Assembly (NCBI GenBank): GCA_029260455.1
Contig: JAJDDF010000007.1
Location: 1 to 54,165, forward strand
Length of the DNA stretch: 54,165 bases
From: Phycisphaerales bacterium
Lineage (GTDB): Bacteria > Planctomycetota > Phycisphaerae > Phycisphaerales > UBA1924
Direction: 5' to 3'
The position numbers and the translations under genes are program-made. Below the pieces are notes generated by a model. The model worked only from the letters and a program-made list of their open reading frames with translations. It had not been told where the DNA came from and ran no database searches. Each line of letters opens with the position of its first letter. Position 1 is the first letter of the stretch. This document shows positions 15,595 to 24,911 of this stretch, piece after piece.

Positions 15595-16515
15595 ATGAGT
15601 AACAGCAATACCGCGAATGATCAGAAGTCGACGCCGCCCGCGAAGAGCGCCGAAGATATCGTGAGTGATGCGATTCGTGAGATCAGTCACATCGCAACGC
15701 TTCCCGAAATCACTGTGCGCATCATTGAGCTTGTCGAAGACCCTACATCCACCGCTCAAGACCTGCACAACGTGGTGTCAAACGATCCGGCGCTGTGCAG
15801 CCGTATCTTGAAGGTCGTCAATTCGAGCTTTTATGGCCTGCCCGGACAGATTGGTTCGATCAATCGTGCGATCGTGCTCCTTGGCTTGAACGCGGTGAAA
15901 AACATCGCAATCTCGGCAAGTCTTGCCAAGCTCTTCCGTGGCGGGCAACTGTGCCCAAACTTCAGCGCACGTGACCTGTGGATGCATGCGGTCGCAACTG
16001 CTGCGGGGTGCAAACTCGTTGCCGACAAGTTGCAACTCGGTATTGCAGATGAAGCATTCCTCTCGGGCCTCGTGCATGACATTGGCATTATGGTCGAGAT
16101 GCAGAGCAACCGAAACAAGCTGATCGAAGTTGTCGCCGAGCTCAATGTTGATAAAGAAGGTATGCCACAAGGCGATATGCTGGCGATTGAGAAAAAAATC
16201 TTTGGTGCAACGCATCAAGAGTTCGGCAAAGGCCTCTGCGAAAAATGGAAGTTCCCTGCGGTTTTCAGTAACGCCTGCGGGCACCATCACAACCCGATGG
16301 AACTCCCAAGCGGTAGCCGCAACCTGCCTTGCATTGTCTACATCGCCGATCGTCTGGCCGCAGGTCTCAGCGCCACGAGCTTCCGACTTGACCTTGCGAC
16401 CACCGAACTTGATCACGCCGTGCTTGATGAGTTGCGTCTCACAAGCGACAAACTCGCCGAAGTTCGCGAAGAGCTTCCCGAACGCTACGAAGACGTGGCA
16501 CTGCTCCTCACCTGA
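15595..16515 (+). CDS. HDOD domain protein
   Basis: A 306-aa cytosolic signalling protein. The HDOD domain covers most of the length: ISHIATLPEITVRIIELVED, then SNDPALCSRILKVVNSSFYG, GLNAVKNIAISAS and LVHDIGIMVE. The HD doublet is present in LVHDIG, though HDOD domains are usually not active phosphohydrolases. No response-regulator receiver or GGDEF domain is attached. It lies alone between divergent and convergent neighbours. HDOD proteins are known in motility, stress and cell-cycle control; its role here is unknown. Confidence 0.88.
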   Translation: MSNSNTANDQKSTPPAKSAEDIVSDAIREISHIATLPEITVRIIELVEDPTSTAQDLHNVVSNDPALCSRILKVVNSSFYGLPGQIGSINRAIVLLGLNAVKNIAISASLAKLFRGGQLCPNFSARDLWMHAVATAAGCKLVADKLQLGIADEAFLSGLVHDIGIMVEMQSNRNKLIEVVAELNVDKEGMPQGDMLAIEKKIFGATHQEFGKGLCEKWKFPAVFSNACGHHHNPMELPSGSRNLPCIVYIADRLAAGLSATSFRLDLATTELDHAVLDELRLTSDKLAEVREELPERYEDVALLLT

Positions 16516-16594
16516 ACCATTTCCCCTGCGATTGCGTTCCGGGGACGAACAATGCCGTTGGACCAGCGAGGAGGCGTCTGGTTCGGCGGCGTTT

Positions 16595-17443
16595 TTATGC
16601 GCGAACAGTACATCCCGCAGATCGCAAAGCCTCTGCCAGTGGTGCAATTGCACTGCGCTGCGTCAGGTCGTACATCAATGGTGTAATCGTGATGTGCCGG
16701 CGAAAGAGCTCTTCGACATCAGTGCCTGCATCTGCACTGCGAAACTCATGACCATCTGATACTGACCAGTAATACGCCTCTCCCGATGGTGACATCCGCT
16801 TCTCGTAGGCATCAATCACGCCGTGCGAATTCATTGGGCAGATGACAATCTCCGGTTCATTCGGCGCTTCGTTGCTGATCGGCAGATTGACATTCAGACA
16901 GCCATGTGGTGTGAGCACGGCACCGGTTCCGTCATCCGCATCGAGAAGCATTTTGAGCACGCGTTGCGCCTGACGCGCAGCAATTGCAAAATCCGGCTTG
17001 CCCTTGCCAATATGAAGTGAAAACGCAATCGATGGCACACCGAGAAACGCAGCCTCCAGCGCTGCAGCAACTGTGCCGGAATAAATGACGTTGATACCGC
17101 AGTTTGCGCCAGCGTTGATGCCTGAAATAACAAGTTCCGGGCGCATTCCTTTTCCGAATTGATCCGGCCAGAGCGCGGTGAGTGCAAGTTTGACACAATC
17201 CGCAGGCCGACCATCCACCGCAATACCATCCATTGCAGGCGACACGGTGACATCCGAAGTCATCAGTGGGATGTGAAAAGTCACGCCATGCGATGTTGCA
17301 GATTGTACCGTCAATGGTGCAACGACAAGTAATGTCTCAGCAAGCGTCCCGCCCACTGTTCCATTCGGATCAGCAAGAGCGCTGTGCATCGCCTGGATAC
17401 CTGGCGCACGAATGCCATCATCATTGGTAAGAAGTATTTTCAC
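16595..17443 (-). CDS. surE: 5'/3'-nucleotidase SurE
   Basis: Divalent-metal-dependent nucleoside monophosphate phosphatase. The N-terminus MKILLTNDDGIRAPGIQAM carries the hallmark TNDDG metal-binding motif, followed by APLTVQSATSHGVTF, the DGRPADCVKLAL core and ISGINAGANCGINVIYSGTV, which holds the conserved N and GT active-site region. At 282 aa it is slightly longer than E. coli SurE (253). It is last in a leftward group with a TrmH-type gene (9 bp gap) and a glycosyltransferase. Confidence 0.95.
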   Translation of the reverse strand: MKILLTNDDGIRAPGIQAMHSALADPNGTVGGTLAETLLVVAPLTVQSATSHGVTFHIPLMTSDVTVSPAMDGIAVDGRPADCVKLALTALWPDQFGKGMRPELVISGINAGANCGINVIYSGTVAAALEAAFLGVPSIAFSLHIGKGKPDFAIAARQAQRVLKMLLDADDGTGAVLTPHGCLNVNLPISNEAPNEPEIVICPMNSHGVIDAYEKRMSPSGEAYYWSVSDGHEFRSADAGTDVEELFRRHITITPLMYDLTQRSAIAPLAEALRSAGCTVRA

Positions 17444-17452
17444 TCGTGCAGT

Positions 17453-18262
17453 TTAGGATATTTTGGCATCCGGTGACACCGCTTGCGCCTCGCGCATCAC
17501 CGCAAAGCACAACACCGCAGCTGCGGTTGCCGCGTTGAGCGATTCAACACCCGGCGCCATGGGAATCGAAATCATCTCATCAAGCACCGCCTGCACATCC
17601 GCAGCAATGCCTTCGAGTTCACTGCCCACCACATACACCGCGCGGTGCGGCACCGCAATACTCCAGATCGATCCGGATGCAGATGCGTCAAGGCCAATCA
17701 CCTTGAATCCAGAGCCCTGCAAGGCAGAAACGCCTTCTGCAATGGTGTCACAAGTGACAATCGTCGCACGAAGCACAGTACCCGCAGAGGCTTTTACGAC
17801 CAACCCATTCACCCACGGACACCCATGTCTGGGCCAGAGAATCGCATCAAAACCTGCGCCCAGCGCCGCCCGAACAATCATGCCGATGTTCTGCGGATTG
17901 GTGATACTGTCTGCTGCAATCATGCGCGTCGGGTGCGCCGCGCGTGTTCCGGTGAGCCCTTCAGCAAATGCATCGACCGTCATCACGCGATCCAGATGAA
18001 TGCGTGCTGCCACGCCTTGGTCATTGCGCGGATCATGCGAAAGCATTCCCACCTCATGAAGCGATGTCACTTCAAATGCAGCCTCAACTGACGCCGCCGC
18101 ATCTTGAAACTCCCGCTGTATATTCTGAGGCAGTGACTGTGCAATGCGCACAAGTTCGACGGTGAGCGCGCCTTCGCGCTGGGCAATGATGGATTCCAGT
18201 ACCGCCCGCCGTCCATAGAGAGAAATTGTTGTTGTGCCGCGCCAGGCGCGATTGTCGGTCAT
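17453..18262 (-). CDS. TrmH/SpoU-family RNA 2'-O-methyltransferase
   Basis: A 269-aa SPOUT-superfamily enzyme using AdoMet to methylate ribose 2'-OH in tRNA or rRNA. Three family motifs are visible: DSITNPQNIGMIVRAALGAG (motif 1 with N and R), VYVVGSELEGI (motif 2) and ISIPMAPGVESLNAATAAAV (motif 3, forming the knot). The N-terminal part is a short substrate-binding extension. The exact RNA target cannot be told. Its start overlaps the glycosyltransferase stop by 4 bp. Confidence 0.9.
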   Translation of the reverse strand: MTDNRAWRGTTTISLYGRRAVLESIIAQREGALTVELVRIAQSLPQNIQREFQDAAASVEAAFEVTSLHEVGMLSHDPRNDQGVAARIHLDRVMTVDAFAEGLTGTRAAHPTRMIAADSITNPQNIGMIVRAALGAGFDAILWPRHGCPWVNGLVVKASAGTVLRATIVTCDTIAEGVSALQGSGFKVIGLDASASGSIWSIAVPHRAVYVVGSELEGIAADVQAVLDEMISIPMAPGVESLNAATAAAVLCFAVMREAQAVSPDAKIS

Positions 18263-19533
18263 TTATTGCCTCCCCGCGGTGTCGCGCGCGAGCGTTGATA
18301 GCTTCGCCCCGCCCATTCAGTGGGCCGGTTTTCTTCGAGATCGCTCGCTGATTCATGCATAATCTTCGATAGCAGTAGCGCACCGCATGGATACATTGGC
18401 CCCCAGAACACAGAAATACGCTGCGCTCTGTACACACAGCCAAGGGCAACACTCATCAAGGCGAGTGCCACCGCACCTGCGACAAGTGCCCCCTGTGCAA
18501 GCGATGGCCAACGATCAAGTGTGCTCGCACCAACCACTACCGCCGTCACCGCTGCGATAGGCAGGACTGAACCAAATACACGCACGCGCCGGGCGTGTCG
18601 CCGAAGATGAGCTGGGTATCTGCGCGCCGCCTCAGCATAAATGCGTTTCCATCCTCGACGAAATGCTGGCCATGAATCGTACATCTGGCAGCGCATCAAT
18701 CCATCTGCCATGAAGCACCCAGCCCGGAATGAACTTCTCGCCCCGGTCGAGGGGATTGGCTTGTGCAGTGCCCGCGCCAGTGCAATGTCTTCGAGCAATT
18801 CAGATTTCACACGTTCATGCCCGCCAATCGCATCAAACGCGCTACGCCGCCACAACATGAATTGCCCATTGGCAAAATGCCTTTGCGTATTGATCGCATT
18901 CACCTTGTCAAGCGGGAACTGCCGCACAAGCTCAAGACCCGCCGCGGGCTGGACGATGCGCTCAAACCACGTCGTGCTTGTCAACGTAGGCAACACACTC
19001 AACATGTCAATGTTGCGATCATGCAGCAGCGCAGCTGCAGCACGCAGGCACTCGGGCTCGAAGGCTGTATCAGCATCAACAAACAGCACAAGCCCTGCCC
19101 CATCAGCACTTTGAACGTTTCGATACCCGCAATGCAGCGCATGCGTCTTGCCTGCCCAATCTTCCGGGCAATCCTCGATGATGCAAAGATCAACGCGCAC
19201 ATCACCTGCCTGATGTGCAATCGCACGCTCAACGACCCCCCGCGTGTCATCGGTGCAACGATCAAGTGCAATAACCACGCGCAACTCAGGATAATCACTT
19301 GCCAGAAGTGATCCCACGCATGACTCGATCACGGCCTGTTCGTTGTGCGCAGGCACGACCACAAGCAACGACGGCCAACCTGTTTCAGGTGCTGAAATGC
19401 GCATTGCATCGCGCAATGTGGGCTGGGCCAGTTGGCCGCGCACTATCCTGTAGATCACTGCGCTGTAATACACCCCCACTACAATCGAGGCGAGCGCGAG
19501 CGCCATGAGCACACTTTGGAATGCAATCTCCAT
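18259..19533 (-). CDS. Membrane-bound family 2 glycosyltransferase
   Basis: A 424-aa inner-membrane enzyme. An N-terminal helix (LMALALASIVVGVYYSAVIY) precedes a GT-A domain: LLVVVPAHNEQAVIESCVGS, VVIALDRCTDDT, the metal-binding LVLFVDADTAFE, and a late acidic LLEDIALARAL with a following basic RRGWKRIY in the QxxRW position. Two to three C-terminal helices follow (VLPIAAVTAVVVG, GALVAGAVALALMSVALG). The topology resembles HpnB-like glycosyltransferases, but no hopanoid genes are nearby, so the acceptor is unknown. Divergent from nnrE. Confidence 0.85.
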   Translation of the reverse strand: MEIAFQSVLMALALASIVVGVYYSAVIYRIVRGQLAQPTLRDAMRISAPETGWPSLLVVVPAHNEQAVIESCVGSLLASDYPELRVVIALDRCTDDTRGVVERAIAHQAGDVRVDLCIIEDCPEDWAGKTHALHCGYRNVQSADGAGLVLFVDADTAFEPECLRAAAALLHDRNIDMLSVLPTLTSTTWFERIVQPAAGLELVRQFPLDKVNAINTQRHFANGQFMLWRRSAFDAIGGHERVKSELLEDIALARALHKPIPSTGARSSFRAGCFMADGLMRCQMYDSWPAFRRGWKRIYAEAARRYPAHLRRHARRVRVFGSVLPIAAVTAVVVGASTLDRWPSLAQGALVAGAVALALMSVALGCVYRAQRISVFWGPMYPCGALLLSKIMHESASDLEENRPTEWAGRSYQRSRATPRGGNK

Positions 19534-19565
19534 ACGGGCAGTACACTACACCGGTGGACACACCA

Positions 19566-20285
19566 ATGAGTGAATCGCACTTCAACTGCCGGCTGCATCA
19601 GCCAGCGCACATCGTCACCTTGACGCGCTCGCAGGTGCGCGCTCTGGATCGGTATGCCATCGACGAACTTGGCATCCCGGGCATGATTTTGATGGAAAAT
19701 GCTGCATGTGCCATCGAAGAAGCCCTCTTACTTGCCTTTGACCCTACCCCTGGTACGCCCATCCTGATTGCCTGTGGACCGGGCAACAATGGTGGCGATG
19801 GCCTTGCCCTCGCACGCCGACTGAATAACCGCGGACACACACACATCACGATCGGCCTTGCGCGCCGTGCGTCAGCGCTCACCGGTGATGCTGCGACCAA
19901 CCTGCACATCGCAACGCAATTGAACCTGCACATCGTTCCACTCGAGAATGCCCTGCGCGATGCGAATCCGAACCCACTCATCATTGTCGATGCGCTCTTT
20001 GGCACCGGCCTCGACCGACCAATGAAGGGCGATGATGAGCTATCGGTCCTTGCCATCAACGCATTGGGCGCCGCAAGGTCGCACGTGCTCGCAATCGATC
20101 TGCCCTCAGGTATGGATGCGGACACCGGAGAGGCACAGGGCGGCGTCGCCGTGCATGCAGAGGTGACGCTCACACTTGCTTGCCTGAAACCGGGCTTGCT
20201 CACGCCTGCGGGTGCATCTCTGGCTGGCCGGGTGCAGGTTGGTGATATCGGGGTATCTGCGTCCGCACATTTCGATACTCATTGA
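19566..20285 (+). CDS. nnrE: NAD(P)H-hydrate epimerase (YjeF N-terminal domain)
   Basis: Repairs hydrated NAD(P)H by interconverting its R and S epimers. Motifs are SQVRALDRYAIDELGIPGMI (family start), LMENAACAIEEALL, CGPGNNGGDGLALARRL (the glycine-rich phosphate loop), VDALFGTGLDRP and AIDLPSGMDADTGEAQG. The C-terminal ADP-dependent dehydratase domain common in bacterial fusions is absent, and no dehydratase gene is adjacent. An upstream ATG at 19521 would overlap the divergent glycosyltransferase, so 19566 is preferred. Confidence 0.92.
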   Translation: MSESHFNCRLHQPAHIVTLTRSQVRALDRYAIDELGIPGMILMENAACAIEEALLLAFDPTPGTPILIACGPGNNGGDGLALARRLNNRGHTHITIGLARRASALTGDAATNLHIATQLNLHIVPLENALRDANPNPLIIVDALFGTGLDRPMKGDDELSVLAINALGAARSHVLAIDLPSGMDADTGEAQGGVAVHAEVTLTLACLKPGLLTPAGASLAGRVQVGDIGVSASAHFDTH

Positions 20286-20399
20286 ACCCCTTTTTTTCTA
20301 CGTTCTCGGACAATATCCAACCGAAGAGAGCCCCTGAATTGGGCGATAATTTCTTCTTCAAGGCGTGTTGCCCAGTGCGCCAGTTGGAGATATCACCTC

Positions 20400-21116
20400 A
20401 TGCTCAGGCCTCACTTCCATTCTCACACTGCCGCCTCTTCTCAAGACATCGTCGAGGCTCCAAAGAAACCGCGCGAACGGCTTACGCTGCGCATGTCAGC
20501 GTTTGTGCTGATCATCTGCACCGTCGGCATCACTCTTGGACATCTCACGATCACCGCAGCTATGCGCGTCACGATGTACGAACATCAGCGCGTATTGAGC
20601 GCACTAACGCCAATGCTTCCGGACGACCGCGAAGGCGTATCTGCCGATGATGGCCCCGTGCATGTGCCAGGCACAGAGATAGAAATTGATCTCCGAGGCG
20701 TGTCGAAGGGTGCTCTTATCACAACACCTTTGACTGATCGTGCATACTGCCGCGGTCTGCGCCCGAGCATCTTGTGGTCGGATGGTAAGCGGTCATATCA
20801 GCTTGCTGCGATGCACGATGCAAACCATGACTGGGATGCCATAAGTGTGCTGCTTGGCGCTGATATCAGCAGCTGGATCAAAACGCAATGCGACCGTACA
20901 CCTCAGGCCTCAGGCATTGAGCGCTGGGTTGCACTAACACCATTCGGCGATCCTGCAGCGGCGTATGTCGATCACGAGCTTGACATGCTCTTGATCGTGT
21001 CTTCATTACCGGGGCGCCTGCAGGCTTTTGATGATTTGGTGAGATTGCCTGAGGGATCGAATCCGCTTGAGGCGTTGATGACGCCGCGAATCGCGCAGGC
21101 CATGGATGACATGTAA
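20400..21116 (+). CDS. Hypothetical single-pass membrane protein
   Basis: A 238-aa protein with a cytosolic basic N-terminus (EAPKKPRERLTLRM), one transmembrane helix near residues 32-54 (SAFVLIICTVGITLGHLTIT) and a soluble extracytoplasmic domain of mixed alpha/beta character (RPSILWSDGKRSYQLAAMHD, ERWVALTPFGDPAAAYVDHE). GGAG lies about ten bases before the ATG. It follows nnrE by 115 bp on the same strand. No family recognised. Confidence 0.65.
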   Translation: MLRPHFHSHTAASSQDIVEAPKKPRERLTLRMSAFVLIICTVGITLGHLTITAAMRVTMYEHQRVLSALTPMLPDDREGVSADDGPVHVPGTEIEIDLRGVSKGALITTPLTDRAYCRGLRPSILWSDGKRSYQLAAMHDANHDWDAISVLLGADISSWIKTQCDRTPQASGIERWVALTPFGDPAAAYVDHELDMLLIVSSLPGRLQAFDDLVRLPEGSNPLEALMTPRIAQAMDDM

Positions 21117-21169
21117 GCCTGCGAAGTTGGATTCCGGGGGCACCTGTCTTGATTGCAACAGCCGCCAGT

Positions 21170-21209
21170 AAAAAAAAATCACTTCGCCGACGCGTTAACA
21201 TCGGCGAAG
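21170..21209 (-). terminator. Intrinsic terminator on the minus strand
   Basis: A perfect 9-bp stem CTTCGCCGA (21182-21190) / TCGGCGAAG (21201-21209) with a ten-base loop. Read on the minus strand it is followed after a short TGA spacer by a run of nine T (21170-21178 are A on the plus strand). It would end transcripts coming from the nitrilase gene about 320 bp upstream. Confidence 0.8.
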
Positions 21210-21527
21210 CGAGCACAGGGAATCCGTGGCACATTATTTCGGGGGTTCGCGACATTGCATCGCATCCCACTCCGAAGGCCACGGAGGAGTCAGAATTGTT
21301 GTTCATCAACGGCTTCAGGACAGAACCTGAGCACAGCTGACAAAACCTAAGTTGAGCAGGGTGTGTCTCTCACCTCCGCCACCAAGGGCAGGCCCGAGTT
21401 CGTCCTTTATCGACGAGCAGCGGTCTCCATCCTGTTCCCCGGCGTGCCGCTCCAGAAGCGGACTGCTCTTCATCCACCTATGAATCTACCACGGTTTCGG
21501 ACCGGATCAACCGGATCAAGCCCGAAA
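21210..21527. other. Gap with no gene, possible long 3' UTR or small RNA
   Basis: I see no convincing coding frame here. The clear minus-strand terminator at its left edge implies that minus-strand RNA crosses it, either as a 3' untranslated region of the nitrilase message or as a separate small RNA. No known RNA family was recognised. Confidence 0.4.
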
Positions 21528-22439
21528 TCAAGTATTTTTCAATTTCTGTTTGTCTTCCAATAGGGTATTTCCCCTTGACAGGGGCTCTGGCGAAGGTTTT
21601 GAGTCAACTCGAAACCGCCCATCCCGCCACGCCGGAAACTTCTCTCGCCACGCGTGCACCTCGCCAGGCGATATCTCTGCCGAGATCACCCGCACCGTGT
21701 CGTCACCCTCTGCGAGCACATCGCCCATCGGCGAAACAATAAGTGAACCCCCCGCATACTCAAGCGCCGGATCGCATCCCACGCGATTGACCGCAAACAC
21801 AAACGCCTGATTTTCTATCGCACGCGCAATGATGAGCGCACGCCAATGATGTGCGCGCTCCGCTGGCCAGTTCGCCCCAAGTGCATACGCCTGCGCACCA
21901 AGGGCAAGCCCTGCGCGGAACAACTCCGGAAATCGCAAGTCGTAGCAGATCGCAGGGCACACCATCAATTCACAGTCATGCACCGGTGCGCCCTCATCGT
22001 GCGCGCGCCATGGATAGGTCACGACCGTTTCGCCGCCTGCAAAATGTTCTGCTTCCTTGCCAAAGGTAAAGGGATGCACCTTGTCGTACTGTGCCAGTGT
22101 TTTCCCATCCGGCCCGACAATCGCTGCGCGATTCAAGCCAAGCACCGCACCGGTTGCTTGCTGGTGGCCCGCAGCCGCAGTCAATGATCCATGCACTGTG
22201 CATTTCAACCGGCGTGCCAGATCACCAAGAAAAAGCGATGTCGCGCCATCGCCACTAGGCGGCGCATCTGCATTGTGCGCCACATGAAATGAAAACCCGG
22301 TATCAAACATTTCGGGCAATACCACAAGATCACCCGGTGCAACTGCCCGGTGCGCTTCTGTAAGCAACTTCTCCACGCGCGCATGGTTCGCCTGCTTGTC
22401 TTCCCAGGCGATGTCGAATTGGATCAGGTGTACATGCAT
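21528..22439 (-). CDS. Carbon-nitrogen hydrolase, omega-amidase (YafV) type
   Basis: A 303-aa nitrilase-superfamily enzyme with the catalytic Glu-Lys-Cys triad: Glu in VVLPEMFDTGFSF, Lys in YDKVHPFTFGKE, Cys in PAICYDLRFPELFR. The EMF.TGFS and K.HPF..G..E forms resemble the YafV/omega-amidase subgroup, which hydrolyses alpha-keto acid amides in methionine salvage and keto-glutaramate clearance. Exact substrate is inferred. The next gene upstream on this strand is 6 bp away, so the two are probably co-transcribed. Confidence 0.88.
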   Translation of the reverse strand: MHVHLIQFDIAWEDKQANHARVEKLLTEAHRAVAPGDLVVLPEMFDTGFSFHVAHNADAPPSGDGATSLFLGDLARRLKCTVHGSLTAAAGHQQATGAVLGLNRAAIVGPDGKTLAQYDKVHPFTFGKEAEHFAGGETVVTYPWRAHDEGAPVHDCELMVCPAICYDLRFPELFRAGLALGAQAYALGANWPAERAHHWRALIIARAIENQAFVFAVNRVGCDPALEYAGGSLIVSPMGDVLAEGDDTVRVISAEISPGEVHAWREKFPAWRDGRFRVDSKPSPEPLSRGNTLLEDKQKLKNT

Positions 22440-22445
22440 ATCAAG

Positions 22446-23315
22446 CTACGTTTCCGGAGCATCATCGGATGGTGTCGTTTCCGGCGCCGGTTCCCCTTCA
22501 ATCGTGAGCCGCGCCGGGTGACTAAACCACGAACTATATGGCGGCTTCTTCCACCCACCCGGCGGGTAATGCGCGGCAAGCACATCCGCAACCTCCTGCA
22601 TGCCTTTGTCTGCGGGCACCCACTTGTCAAAAATATCCGGGAAATCTATCGCACAGTTCGCGCACTTCTTCTCAGAATGAAAACGAATCGGACACCAGAA
22701 CGATTCAACATTGCGCAACATCTCTGAACCAAGCGACCACAGCCCTGTCATCCAGTCGCAATACAAACACCAGATCAGATCATGCCCGACCAAACCCTCA
22801 AACTTGTGCCGCGACAGATTCACCCACTCTGCTTCCTTGTACTTCGGCAATCCCACAAGCCGAACAAGCATCGGATAGATGATGATTTCCCCAAGCCGAA
22901 CTGCCCAGAACAACGGCACCGCAAGTGTTGTCACCCACAGCGCTGCATGATTCCGCCACCGCCCCACTGCTTTATTGAGCACCTTGACAATCCTCGGCCC
23001 GCGCACATGTTTCATATTCGCAAGCTCGTGCGCAAACTGCCAGATGTACACTGCAATCATCTGTGACATGACGCCGCAGACAAAACCAATGCCCGCACCC
23101 ACGAGCGAGTGGTAATACACCCATCCTGCGATGATGCCGCCGATCATCGGTGCAATCGTGAAATAGGTGATGGCAAGATCAAGCACAGGCGCAGCGCACA
23201 GGGCTTGCGACATCCGCTTGCCCGCCGATCCCAGTCGAGGAAGCAGATGCAGAGTTGCCGCCCCGACAAGCAGGGCACTCGCACTGATGCTGATAAGTTG
23301 GAGTGGGAAGAACAT
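22446..23315 (-). CDS. Hypothetical membrane protein with cysteine pairs
   Basis: About 289 aa. Three or four N-terminal membrane helices are visible (LISISASALLVGAATLHLLP, LDLAITYFTIAPMIGGIIAG, GAGIGFVCGVMSQMIAVYIW, WVTTLAVPLFWAVRL). The soluble C-terminal part has CLYCDW, then FWCPIRF and KKCANCAIDFPDIF, two CxxC pairs plus an extra Cys that could bind zinc. No family recognised. The ATG at 23315 is preferred to one at 23342 because it starts closer to the first helix. Confidence 0.65.
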   Translation of the reverse strand: MFFPLQLISISASALLVGAATLHLLPRLGSAGKRMSQALCAAPVLDLAITYFTIAPMIGGIIAGWVYYHSLVGAGIGFVCGVMSQMIAVYIWQFAHELANMKHVRGPRIVKVLNKAVGRWRNHAALWVTTLAVPLFWAVRLGEIIIYPMLVRLVGLPKYKEAEWVNLSRHKFEGLVGHDLIWCLYCDWMTGLWSLGSEMLRNVESFWCPIRFHSEKKCANCAIDFPDIFDKWVPADKGMQEVADVLAAHYPPGGWKKPPYSSWFSHPARLTIEGEPAPETTPSDDAPET

Positions 23316-23418
23316 GGCACAAGGGTACACAGAGCACCCCAATCCCGGCTGCGATGCCTACAATCCCTGCTGCCACTGGCTTTTCGCGCCGATGGCATGT
23401 GTTGCTCTTTGACAATTT

Positions 23419-23770
23419 GGGGCCGACAGGTTTCGACCGGACAGGGAATGTGTAGTGTGGCGTGTCGCGGCGAACGTGAACCGCGTTATCAAGCGTTCAA
23501 CATTTTAACTGCCAAACCGCAGTTTGCAATGGCTGCCTGAATACGTTCAGGTGCCTGAGTGTCGCCCGACGCCCGATGGGGCGGCACTCAATGACATCGG
23601 GCTTAGCTTCAATGGGGCGTCTCAGCGCGGCGAAGCGAAACACTTCTGAGACTGGCGCGACATCGAGGGTGCTTACTCCCGCGACGAGCGCGAGATTAAA
23701 CAGTAAGACACACACGTAGAAGCATTACGCGGACTGTTCCGGCACGGGGGTTCGACTCCCCCCGGCTCCA
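23419..23770 (+). ncRNA. ssrA: tmRNA (transfer-messenger RNA)
   Basis: Rescues stalled ribosomes and tags the nascent peptide for proteolysis. The 5' end GGGGCCGACAGGTTTCGACC and the 3' end GGTTCGACTCCCCCCGGCTCC-A form the tRNA-like domain (GGGGCCG pairs with CGGCTCC). CCA is not encoded. The tag frame ends GCAATGGCTGCCTGA; the tag is probably AKPQFAMAA, taking GCC after TTTTAACT as resume codon. A frame upstream could give a longer tag. Its last 29 bases plus CT recur at 42262-42292, so the gene serves as the attachment site of an island. Confidence 0.95.
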
Positions 23771-23772
23771 CT
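23742..23772. repeat. attL-like direct repeat (3' end of ssrA)
   Basis: A 31-bp sequence starting GCACGGGGGTTCGACTCC and ending GGCTCCACT, covering the T arm and acceptor strand of tmRNA. It is identical to 42262-42292; the bases on both sides then differ (preceding G versus C, following A versus C). Confidence 0.85.
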
Positions 23773-23840
23773 AAGAGATTTCGGACGATGTCGCAGTATC
23801 GACCGGTGCTCGAATATGTCCACTCTCCGGCCTTGCTAGA

Positions 23841-24911
23841 TTGTTGTTTGTGCCAGTCACGCTGCCTGATCCTGAACACCTGCTCTTGCAGGTAACCGAC
23901 GCAAGGGGTGGACCCGAGAAGTACACGCTGGCAGGCTCCGAAGAGTTGCTAGTCGATGTGCGCCCCCATGCAGCGATACTTGTACGCGCACTGAAAGCGG
24001 CGGGCGGGCGCGGTGACGAATTACGCCTCAATCACTGCGACCTGCGTTCGATGATTCTTGACGGGGGCGGAAGTACTCTTTCCAAGTTGTACGTTGCAAA
24101 CTCGCTCGTAGATGGGTTGGTGCTGCTGAACTGGAATATCACGTTCTCCAATCGACTTCACACGCTCAACAACTCTGAGTCTATTCGATTCGAAGACTGC
24201 AGATTGAGCGGGCAGCTGCTTCAGGACTGCTTAGTCTCAATGGAGCGCTGCGACTGCCATGATCTGAAGCTTCAACTGCTGCGAAGCCGCCCGCCTGTGG
24301 CGCTGCGATGCACAAAGACCAATCTCACCGACGTTGAACTTACCAACGCCGAAGACGGCTGTCAGTTCTTTTTCCGCTCCTGCCTCGGGTTATGGGGTAG
24401 CCATTGCCTTAAGTTTGACCAGTTGCCAGCCCACGAAGAGACAGCAACCGTAGTCAATGGATGGGGGCTCCGTTGGGATCAACTCAAACTGGTCGGCCAG
24501 CACCGAGTCATCGGTTCGGCGTCATATGCATCACTGATCGTGCTCGTGCTCTACGGCAATGGCCTTAACTGGCTCAACATACACTTGAGCGGTTTCGTTG
24601 GGCAGGATGATCTGGTGATACGCAACGTGCCGCCGCCTTCCCTCTCCGGCTGGCTGCTTGTCGCGCTGTTTCTGCTTGGCCTTGGCTCAACATTCTACAA
24701 CTGGAAGTGTCCAAGCATCGTCAAGGAGAGCTCTGAGCACTCCTGGCAACGACTTCAGGAAGAGTCATTCATCGAGTATCGCGCGGCGTCCGTCCACGAT
24801 CTGAAGTGGCGATGGATCACGACGGTCATGTACATACTCGGCGGCGGGTTCACCGGCCTCTATCTTGCCTGGCGGGCGCTCCGGGCGTTGCAGTACTACT
24901 GGACCCTGTAA
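23841..24911 (+). CDS. Hypothetical membrane protein
   Basis: A 356-aa protein. The N-terminal two thirds look like a beta-rich, pentapeptide- or beta-helix-like layout with regular short strands (LRLNHCDLRSMILDGGG, LYVANSLVDGLVLLNWNIT, SIRFEDCRLSGQLLQDCLVS, MERCDCHDLKLQLL). Then come two or three membrane helices (YASLIVLVLYGNGLNWLNI, LSGWLLVALFLLGLGSTFY, WITTVMYILGGGFTGLYLAW). It is the first gene of the island, 70 bp after the ssrA 3' end, and is followed 2 bp later by a membrane-protein gene. No family recognised. Confidence 0.65.
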   Translation: MLFVPVTLPDPEHLLLQVTDARGGPEKYTLAGSEELLVDVRPHAAILVRALKAAGGRGDELRLNHCDLRSMILDGGGSTLSKLYVANSLVDGLVLLNWNITFSNRLHTLNNSESIRFEDCRLSGQLLQDCLVSMERCDCHDLKLQLLRSRPPVALRCTKTNLTDVELTNAEDGCQFFFRSCLGLWGSHCLKFDQLPAHEETATVVNGWGLRWDQLKLVGQHRVIGSASYASLIVLVLYGNGLNWLNIHLSGFVGQDDLVIRNVPPPSLSGWLLVALFLLGLGSTFYNWKCPSIVKESSEHSWQRLQEESFIEYRAASVHDLKWRWITTVMYILGGGFTGLYLAWRALRALQYYWTL

